A DNA stretch of 64,000 nucleotides from Taudactylus pleione. Taxonomy: Eukaryota > Chordata > Amphibia > Anura > Myobatrachidae. The translations under genes and the position numbers were made by a program. The notes beneath the pieces were generated by a model, which was not told where the DNA came from, did no database searches, and saw nothing but the letters and a program-made list of their open reading frames with translations. Below, one piece after another: positions 55,200 to 64,000 of this stretch. The stretch's first letter is position 1. Each line of letters opens with the position of its first letter. The stretch lies in NCBI GenBank assembly GCA_031769625.1, contig JAUIMM010000188.1, forward strand, positions 12,779,501 to 12,843,500, given 5' to 3'.

Positions 55200-58100
55200 T
55201 ATTTTTTCTGTGTTTGTGAATTGTGTGCGCAGTAGCCGCACATGCATCAACAAAGTAGTGCCAAGCGTGCGCCTGTGTCATAAGTAAAGGGTCGGCTGGC
55301 TTGACCGTTATAGGGTGCTGTAACCCCCAAAGTACACTCCAGTCCAAACCAAATAAAAAAATATTTTCTGTGTTTGTGAATTGTGTGCGCAGTAGCCGCA
55401 CGTGCATCAACAAAGTAGTGCCAAGCGTGCGCCTGTATCATAAGTAAAGGGCCGGCTGGCTTGACCGTTAAAGGGTGCTGTAAACCCCAAAGTACACTCC
55501 AAACCAAAAAAAAAAATATTTTCTGTGTTTGTGAATTGTGTGCGCAGTAGCCGCACGTGCATCAACAAAGTAGTGCCAAGCGTGCGCCTGTGTCATAAGT
55601 AAAGGGCCAGCTGGCTTGACCGTTAAAGGGTGCTGTAATCCCCAAAGTACACTCCAGTCCAAACCCAAAAAAAAATTATTTTCTGTGTTTGTGAATTGTG
55701 TGCGCAGTAGCCGCATGTGCATCAACAAAGTAGTGCCAAGCGTGCGCCTGTGTCATAAGTAAAGGGCCGGCTGGCTTAACCATTAAAGGGTGCTGTAACC
55801 CCCAAAGTTCACTACAAACCAAAAAATATATATTTTCAGTGTTTGTGAATTGTGTGCGCAGTAGCCGCACGTGCATCAACAAAGTAGTGGCAAGCATGCG
55901 CCTGTGTCATAAGTAAAGGGCCGGCTGGCTTGACCATTAAAGGGTGCTGTAACCCCCAAAGTACACTCCAGTCCAAACCAAAAAAAAATTTATTTTCTGT
56001 GTTTGTGAATTGTGTGCGCAGTAGCAGCACGTACATCAACAAAGTAGTGCCAAGCGTGCGCCTGTGTCATAAGTAAAGGGCCAGCTGGCTTGACCGTTAA
56101 AGGGTGCTGTAACCCCCAAAGTACACTCCAAACCAAAAAAATATATATTTTCTGTGTTTGTGAATTGTGTGCACAGTAGCCGCATGTGCATCAACAAAGT
56201 AGTGCCAAGCGTGCGCCTGTGTCATAAGTAAAGGGCCGGCTGGCTTGACCGTTAAAGGGTGCTGTAACCCCCAAAGTACACTCCAGTCCAAACCAAAAAA
56301 AATTTTTTTTTCTGTTTGTGAATTGTGTGCGCAGTAGCCGCACGTGCATCAACAAAGTAGTGCCAAGCGTGCACCTGTGTCATAAGTAAAGGGCCGGCTG
56401 GCTTGACCGTTAAAGGGTGCTGTAACCCCCAAAGTACACTCCAAACCAAATAACAAAATATTTTTTCTGTGTTTGTGAATTGTGTGCGCAGTATCCGCAT
56501 GTGCATCAACAAAGTAGTGCCAAGCGTGCGCCTGTGTCATAAGTAAAGGGCCGGCTGGCTTGACCATTAAAGGGTGCTGTAAACCCCAAAGTACACTCCA
56601 AACCAAATAACAAAATATTTTTTCTGTGTTTGTGAATTGTGTTTGCAGTAGCCGCACGTGCATCAACAAAGTAGTGCCAAGCGTGCACCTGTGTCATAAG
56701 TAAAGGGCCGGCTGGCTTGACCGTTAAAGGGTGCTGTAACCCCCAAAGTACACTCCAAACCAAATAACAAAATATATTTTCTGTGTTTGTGAATTGTGTG
56801 CGCAGTAGCCGCACGTGCATCAACAAAGTAGTGCCAAGCGTGCGCCTGTGTCATAAGTAAAGGGCCAGCTGGCTTGACCGTTAAAGGGTGCTGTAACCCC
56901 CAAAGTACACTCCAGTCCAAACCAAAAAAATATATATTTTCTGTGTTTGTGAATTGTGTGCGCAGTATCCGCATGTGCATCAACAAAGTAGTGCCAAGCG
57001 TGCGCCTGTGTCATAAGTAAAGGGCCGGCTGGCTTGACCGTTAAAGGGTGCTGTAACCCCCAAAGTACACTCCAGTCCAAACCAAAAAAAAATTTATTTT
57101 CTGTGTTTGTGAATTGTGTGCGCAGTAGCCGCACATGCATCAACAAAGTAGTGCCAAGCGTGCGCCTGTGTCATAAGTAAAGGGCCAGCTGGCTTGACCA
57201 TTAAAGGGTGCTGTAACCCCCAAAGTACACTCCAAACCAAAAAAATATATATTTTCTGTGTTTGTGAATTGTGTGCGCAGTAGCCGCACGTGCATCAACA
57301 AAGTAGTGCCAAGCGTGCGCCTGTGTCATAAGTAAAGGGCCGGCTGGCTTGACCGTTATAGGGTGCAGTAACCCCCAAAGTACACCCCAGTCCAAACCAA
57401 AAAAAAATTATTTTCTGTGTTTGTGAATTGTGTGCGCAGTAGCTGCACGTGCATCAACAAAGTAGTGCCAAGCGTGCACCTGTGTCATAAGTAAAGGGCC
57501 GGCTGGCTTGACCGTTAAAGGGTGCTGTAACCCCCAAAGTACACTCCAAACCAAATAACAAAATATATTTTCTGTGTTTGTGAATTGTGTGCGCAGTAGC
57601 CGCACGTGCATCAACAAAGTAGTGCCAAGCGTGCACCTGTGTCATAAGTTAAGGGCCGGCTGGCTTGACCGTTAAAGGGTGCTGTAACCCCCAAAGTACA
57701 CTCCAAACCAAATAAGAAAATATTTTTTCTGTGTTTGTGAATTGTGTGCGCAGTAGCAGCACGTGCATCAACAAAGTAGTGCCAAGCGTGCGCCTGTGTC
57801 ATAAGTAAAGGGCCGGCTGGCTTGACCGTTAAAGGGTGCTGTAACCCCCAAAGTACACTCCAAACCAAATAACAAAATATATTTTCTGTGTTTGTGAATT
57901 GTGTGCGCAGTAGCCTCACGTGCATCAACTAAGTAGTGCCAAGCGTGCGCCTGTGTCATAAGTAAAGGGCCGGCTGGCTTGATCGTTAAAGCGTGCTGTA
58001 ACCCCCAAAGTACACTCCAGTCCAAACCAAAAAAAAAAATATTTTCTGTGTTTGTGAATTGTGTGCGCAGTAGCCGCACGTGCATCAACAAAGTAGTGCC

Positions 58101-61100
58101 AAGCGTGCACCTGTGTCATAAGTAAAGGGCCGGCTGGCTTGACCGTTAAAGGGTGCTGTAACCCCCAAAGTACACTCCAAACCAAAAAAATATATATTTT
58201 CTGTGTTTGTGAATTGTGTGCGCAGTAGCCGCACGTGCATCAACAAAGTAGTGCCAAGCGTGCGCCTGTTTCATAAGTAAAGGGCCGGCTGGCTTGACCA
58301 TTAAAGGGTGCTGTAACCCCCAAAGTACACTCCAAACCTAATAACAAAATATTTTTTCTGTGTTTGTGAATTGTGTGCGCAGTAGCCGCACATGCATCAA
58401 CAAAGTAGTGCCAAGCGTGCGCCTGTGTCATAAGTAAAGGGCTGGCTGGCTTGACCGTTAAAGGGTGCTGTAACCCCCAAAGTACACTCCAAACCAAATA
58501 ACAAAATATTTTTTCTGTGTTTGTGAATTGTGTGCGCAGTAGCCGCACGTGCATCAACAAAGTAGTGCCAAGCGTGCGCCTGTGTCATAAGTAAAGGGCC
58601 GGCTGGCTTGACCGTTAAAGGGTTCTGTAACCCCCAAAGTAAACTCCAGTCCAAACCAAAAAAAAAATATTTTCTGTGTTTGTGAATTGTGTGCACTGTG
58701 GCTGCACGTGCATCAACAAAGGAGCAGCGCCAAGCGTGCGCCTGTGTCCCATAAGTAAAGTGCCAGCTGGCTTGTCCGTTAAAGGGTGCTGTAACCCCCA
58801 AAGTACACTCCAAACAAAATAAAAAAATATTTTCTGTGTTTGTGAATTGTGTGCGCAGTAGCCGCACGTGCATCAACAAAGTAGTGGCAAGCGTGTGCCT
58901 GTGTCATAAGTAAAGGGTCAGCTGGCTTGACCGTTAAAGGGTGCTGTAACCCCCAAAGTACACTCCAAACAAAATAAAAAAATATTTTCTGTGTTTGTGA
59001 ATTGTGTGCACTGTGGCTGCACGTGCATCAACAAAGGAGCAGCACCAAGCGTGCGCCTGTGTCCCATAAGTAAAGGGCCTGCTGGCTTGTCCATTAAAGG
59101 GTGCTGTAACCCCCAAACTACACTCCAAACAAAATAAAAAAATATTTTCTCTGTGTTTGTGAATTGTGTGCGCAGTAGCCGCATGTGCATCAACAAAGTA
59201 GTGCCAAGCGTGCGCCTGTGTCATAAGTAAAGGGCCAGCTGGCTTGACCGTTAAAGGGTGCTGTAACCCCCAAAGTACACTCCAGTCCAAACCAAAAAAA
59301 AAAATTATTTTCTGTGTTTGTGAATTGTGTGCGCAGTAGCCGCATGTGCATCAACAAAGTCGTGCCAAGCGTGCGCCTGTGTCATATGTAAAGGGCCGGC
59401 TGGCTTGACCGTTAAAGGGTGCTGTAACCCCCAAAGTACACTCCAGTCCAAACCAAAAAAAATATATATTTTCTGTGTTTGTGAATTGTGTGCGCAGTAG
59501 CCGCACGTGCTTCAACAAAGTAGTGCCAAGCGTGCGCCTGTGTCATAAGTAAAGGGCCGGCTGGCTTGACCGGTAAAGGGTGCTGTAACCCCCAAAGTAC
59601 ACTCCAAACCAAATAACAAAATATTTTTTCTGTGTTTGTGAATTGTGTGCGCAGTAGCCGCACGTGCATCAACAAAGTAGTGCCAAGCGTGCGCCTGTGT
59701 CATAAGTAAAGGGCCGGCTGGCTTGACCATTAAAGGGTGCTGTAACCCCCAAAGTACACTCCAGTCCAAACCAAAAAAAAAAATATTTTCTGTGTTTGTG
59801 AATTGTGTGCGCAGTAGTCGCATGTGCATCAACAAAGTAGTGCCAAGCGTGCGCCTGTGTCATATGTAAAGGGCCGGCTGGCTTGACCGTTAAAGGGTGC
59901 TGTAACCCCTAAATTACACTCCAGTCCAAACCAAAAAAAAAATATTTTCTGTGTTTGTTAATTGTGTGCGCAGTAGCCGCACGTGCATCAACAAAGTAGT
60001 GCCAAGCGTGTGCCAGTGTCATAAGTAAAGGGCCAGCTGGCTTGACCGTTAAAGGGTGCTGTAACCCCCAAAGTACACTCCAAACCAAATAACAAAATAT
60101 TTTTTCTGTGTTTGTGAATTGTGTGCGCAGTAGCCGCACATGCATCAACAAAGTAGTGCCAAGCGTGCGCCTGTGTCATAAGTAAAGGGCCAGCTGGCTT
60201 GACCGTTAAAGGGTGCTGTAACCCCCAAAGTACACTCCAAACCAAATAACAAAATATTTTTTCTGTGTTTGTGAATTGTGTGCGCAGTAGCCGCACGTGC
60301 ATCAACAAAGTAGTGCCAAGCGTGCGCCTGTGTCATAAGTAAAGGGCCGGCTGGCTTGACCATTAAAGGGTGCTGTAACCCCCAAAGTACACTCCAAACA
60401 AAATAAAAAAATATTTTCTGTGTTTGTGAATTGTGTGCACTGTGGCTGCACGTGCATCAACAAAGGAGCAGCACCAAGCATGCGCCTGTGTCCCATAAGT
60501 AAAGGGCCTGCTGGCTTGTCCATTAAAGGGTGCTGTAACCCCCAAACTACACTCCAAACAAAATAAAAAAATATTTTCTCTGTGTTTGTGAATTGTGTGC
60601 GCAGTAGCCGCACGTGCATCAACAAAGTAGTGCCAAGCGTGCGCCTGTGTCATAAGTAAAGGGCCGGCTGGCTTGACCGTTAAAGGGTGCTGTAACCCCC
60701 AAAGTACACTCCAGTCCAAACCAAAAAAAAAATTATTTTCTGTGTTTGTGAATTGTGTGCGCAGTAGCCGCACGTGCATCAACAAAGTAGTGCCAAGCGT
60801 GCGCCTGTGTCATATGTAAAGGGCCGGCTGGCTTGACCGTTAAAGGGTGCTGTAACCCCCAAAGTACACTCCAGTCCAAACCAAAAAAAAAATATTTTCT
60901 GTGTTTGTGAATTGTGTGCGCAGTAGCCGCACGTGCCTCCACAAATTAGTGCCAAGCGTGCGCCTGTGTCATAAGTAAAGGGCCGGCTGGCTTGACCGTT
61001 AAAGGGTGCTGTAACCCCCAAAGTTCACTCCAAACCCCCCCAAAAATATTTTCTGTGTTTGTGAATTGTGTGCACTGTTGCTGCACGTGCATCAACAAAG

Positions 61101-63070
61101 GAGCAGCGCCAAGCGTGCGCCTGTGTCCCATAAGTAAAGGGCCAGCTGGCTTGTCCTTTAAAGGGTGCTGTAACCCCCAAAATACACTCCAAACAAAATG
61201 AAAAAATATTTTCTGTGTTTGTGAATTGTGTGCGCAGTAGCCGCACGTGCATCAACAAAGTAGTGCCAAGCGTGCGCCTGTGTCATAAGTAAAGGGCCAG
61301 CTGGCTTGACTGTTAAAGGGTGCTGTAACCCCCAAAGTACACTCCAAACCAAATAACAAAATATTTTTTCTGTGTTTGTGAATTGTGTGCGCAGTAGCTG
61401 CACGTGCATCAACAAAGTAGTGCCAAGCGTGCGCCTGTGTCATAAGTAAAGGGCCGGCTGGCTTGACCGTTAAAGGGTGCTGTAACCCCCAAAGTACACT
61501 CCAAACCAAATAACAAAATATTTTTTCTGTGTTTGTGAATTGTGTGCGCAGTAGCCGCACATGCATCAACAAAGTAGTGCCAAGCGTGCGCCTGTGTCAT
61601 AAGTAAAGGGCCGGCTGGCTTGACCGTTAAAGGGTGCTGTAACCCCCAAAGTACACTCCAAACCAAATAACAAAATATTTTTTCTGTGTTTGTGAATTGT
61701 GTGCGCAGTTGCCGCACGTGCATCAACAAAGTAGTGCCAAGCGTGCGCCTGTGTCATAAGTAAAGGGCCGGCTGGCTTGACCGTGAAAGGGTTCTGTAAC
61801 CCCCAAAGTACACTCCAGTCCAAACCAAAAAAAAAATATTTTCTGTGTTTGTGAATTGTGTGCACTGTGGCTGCACGTGCATCAACAAAGGAGCAGCGCC
61901 AAGCGTGCGCCTGTGTCCCATAAGTAAAGGGCCAGCTGGCTTGTTCTTTAAAGGGTGCTGTAACCCCCAAAGTACACTCCAAACAAAATAAAAAAATGTT
62001 TTCTGTGTTTGTGAATTGTGTGCGCAGTAGCCGCACGTGCTTCAACAAAGTAGTGCCAAGCGTGCGCCTGTGTCATAAGTAAAGGGCCGGCTGGCTTGAC
62101 CATTAAAGGGTGCTGTAACCCCCAAAGTACACTCCAAACCCCCCAAAAAAATATTTTCTGTGTTTGTGAATTGTGTGCGCAGTAGCCGCACGTGCATCAA
62201 CAAAGTAGTGCCAAGCGTGTGCCAGTGTCATAAGTAAAGGGCCGGCTGGCTTGACCGTTAAAGGGTGCTGTAACCCCCAAAGTACACTCCAAACCAAATA
62301 ACAAAATATTTTTTCTGTGTTTGTGAATTGTGTGCGCAGGAGCCGCACATGCATCAACAAAGTAGTGCCAAGCGTGCGCCTGTGTCATAAGTAAAGGGCC
62401 AGCTGGCTTGACCGTTAAAGGGTGCTGTAACCCCCAAAGTACTCTCCAGTCCAAACCAAAAAAAAAATATTTTCTGTGTTTGTGAATTGTGTGCACTGTG
62501 GCTGCACGTGCATCAACAAAGGAGCAGCGCCAAGCGTGCGCCTGTGTCCCATAAGTAAAGGGCCAGCTGGCTTGTCCGTTAAAGGGTGCTGTAACCCCCA
62601 AAGTACACTCCAAACAAAATAAAAAAATATTTTCTGTGTTTGTGAATTGTGTGCGCAGTATCCGCACGTGCATCAACAAAGTAGTGCCAAGCGTGCGCCT
62701 GTGTCATAAGTAAAGGGCCGGCTGGCTTGACCATTAAAGGGTGCTGTAACCCCCAAAGTACACTCCAAACAAAATAAAAAAATATTTTCTGTGTTTGTGA
62801 ATTGTGTGCACTGTGGCTGCACGTGCATCAACAAAGGAGCAGCACCAAGCGTGCGCCTGTGTCCCATAAGTAATAGGCCTGCTGGCTTGTCCATTAAAGG
62901 GTGCTGTAACCCCCAAACTACACTCCAAACAAAATAAAAAAATATTTTCTGTTTGTGAATTGTGTGGGCTGTAGCTGCACGTGCATTAACAAAGGAGCAG
63001 CGCCAAGCGTGCGCCTGTGTCCCATAAGTAAAGGGCCGGCTGGCTCATTTCTTAAAGGGTGGTGTAACCC
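55200..63070 (+). repeat. ~157-bp satellite array, about 50 units, inside hAT element 3
   Basis: GGGTGCTGTAACCCCCAAAG recurs every ~157 bp (range about 155-163) about 50 times by eye. Three unit types are visible: a ~157-bp form with ACCAAATAACAAAATATTTT; a longer form with CTCCAGTCCAAACC before the A run; and a form with CACTGTGGCTGCACGTGC and GTGTCCCATAAGTAAAG (near 58690, 59010, 60430, 61070, 61865, 62490 and 62810). The last unit before the gene is a distinct edge variant (GGCTGGCTCATTTCTTAAAG), also present as the last unit of element 1. Most units carry the CACGTG hexamer. Minus-strand open frames through the array are by-products of the repeat. Confidence 0.95.
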
Positions 63071-63159
63071 ACAAAGTGCAGTAGTCTCCAACAAAAATAA
63101 AAAATTATTTTCTGTGTTTGTGTGCGACTTAGCCGCACGTATATATCAATATAACATAA

Positions 63160-64000
63160 ATGGAGGACCAAACTTTCTCCGATAAAAATAAAATAGGGAA
63201 AGATCAAGAACCACTTCCTCCTAGTGCTGAAGCTGCTGCCACTAGTCATGACATAGACGATAACATGCCATCAACGTCCTCTGCCAAGGCCGATGACCAA
63301 TGTCATAGTAGAGGGCGCATACAATCCCAAATGACAAAGTTCAGGAAAATGACCTTGAAAAAAACATTTAAATCATCTGAAGAGAAACGTAAACTTGCCA
63401 ATATGCCATTTACGACACGGAGTGGCAAGGAACGGCTAAGGTCTTTCCCTATGTTCATGACTACTGGTTCAGCTTCACATGACGATGGAAGCTCCTCCCG
63501 CTAAAAAAATCAAACGAGTTAAGCTGGCAAATGCACAGCGAAGAACTGTGCGTTCTAAGAAGATATCTCAAATCCCCAAGGAGAGTCCAAGTGTGGTGGC
63601 GGTTGCGATGCCTGACCTTCCCAGCACTGGACGGGAAGAGGTGGCTCTTTCCACGATTTGCATGCCCCCTGCAAGTGCTGAAAGGAGCACCCACAGTCCA
63701 CTTGCTGATATGCAAATTAAAGATGTCACTGTTGAAGTACAACAGGATGAGGATACTGGTGTAGCTGGCACTGAGGAGGAAGTTGGCGAGGAGGATTCTG
63801 ATGGTGATGTGGTTTGTTTAAATCAGGCTCCAGGGGAGACAGTTGTTGTCCGTGGGATAAAAAAGCCCATCACGGTCATGCCTGGGCAGAAGACCAAACA
63901 TTCCACCTCTTTGGTCTGGCAATATTTCTATCCAAATCCGGACAACAACTGTCTTGCCATATGTACCATATGTAAAGGTGAAATAAGTAGGGGCAGGGAT
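63160..64000 (+). pseudogene. hAT transposase of element 3, N-terminal part, cut by window end
   Basis: Starts MEDQTFSDKNKIGKDQEPLP and follows element 2 closely through NMPSTSSAKADDQCHSRG and KRKLANMPFTTRSGKERL. Near 63490-63500 a small deletion shifts the frame (a stop follows DGSSSR), and coding similarity resumes in another frame (ISQIPKESPSVV) up to the beginning of the BED finger (LAICTICKGEISRGRD) at the window edge. At least one frameshift makes this copy defective unless corrected in other copies; the rest of the gene is outside. Confidence 0.85.

Larger units (their letters stand above)
54654..64000 (+). mobile_element. hAT element 3 with giant leader satellite (truncated by window end)
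   Basis: Starts TAGGGGTGAGCGGGTTCGGA, as in elements 1 and 2. Then come the TATA promoter (54803), a GC-rich leader with short direct repeats (54890-55190), about 50 units of the ~157-bp repeat (about 55200-63070), and the transposase frame from 63160 to the window edge. The 3' end lies outside. Leader length from promoter to start codon is about 8.3 kb, against about 1.1 kb in element 1 and under 0.6 kb in element 2. Confidence 0.9.

Noticed and set aside
55027..62928. Many minus-strand open frames of 60-160 codons with very similar proteins (blocks such as TVKPAGPLLMTQAHAWHYFV)
   Set aside because: They are translations of the ~157-bp satellite. The unit length is not a multiple of three and frames rotate from unit to unit, so this is not a protein-coding array.
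1..64000. CRISPR-like array (direct repeats with spacers) or bacterial operon
   Set aside because: All arrays are contiguous tandem repeats without unique spacers, and the gene structures have introns, TATA boxes and poly(A) signals.

Overview
This is a eukaryotic window made almost entirely of transposable elements and their debris. It shows no bacterial features, no CRISPR array and no confidently recognised host gene. Intact spliced transposon genes, DIRS-type tyrosine-recombinase retrotransposons, hAT and PIF/Harbinger DNA transposons, fold-back MITEs, CCCTAA-like blocks and AT-rich single-copy stretches suggest a repeat-rich vertebrate, most likely an anuran amphibian. The organism is inferred from element content only.

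Layout. 1-1.2 kb: decayed L1/Tx1-type LINE reverse transcriptase. 1.2-5.5 kb: TTAGGG-like G-rich block, tRNA-like relic, hAT tail fragment, small MITEs and one possible host exon (3489-3594). 6.9-11.7 kb: a dense cluster of MITEs sharing Harbinger-type ends (GGGCCTGATTCAG), including three copies built as a chain of consecutive hairpins. 11.1-15.3 kb: a four-element nest whose core is an internally deleted hAT (element 1, 12090-14907, exact 8-bp TSD). 16.3-23.8 kb: a 7.5-kb autonomous PIF/Harbinger transposon with TAA target duplication, an apparently intact two-exon DDE transposase and two separate spliced Myb/SANT-like genes. 23.8-29.1 kb: AT-rich and mostly featureless. 29-33 kb: small hAT and palindromic MITEs and two simple-sequence arrays. 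33.1-37.6 kb: near full-length hAT (element 2, minus strand; BED finger plus hAT transposase with one frameshift). 37.8-40.6 kb: a fold-back element hosting a MITE, then a second multi-hairpin MITE family. 40.8-47.5 kb: CCCTAA-like block, small MITEs and apparently unique sequence. 47.5-52.7 kb: decayed DIRS element (gag, RT/RNase H, tyrosine recombinase) with a hairpin MITE in its RNase H region. 52.8-54 kb: more MITEs. 54.65-64 kb: hAT element 3, which runs off the window.

Two systems stand out. First, one hAT family carries a tandem repeat of about 157 bp between its TATA promoter and its transposase start codon. Copy number is about 1 in element 2, 4 in element 1 and about 50 (nearly 8 kb) in element 3, so the window appears to catch a satellite growing inside a transposon. 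Second, the three-gene Harbinger has ends matching those of many non-autonomous elements here, several of which are serial arrays of perfect hairpins. It is a plausible source of their mobility, and one of them interrupts the DIRS element.
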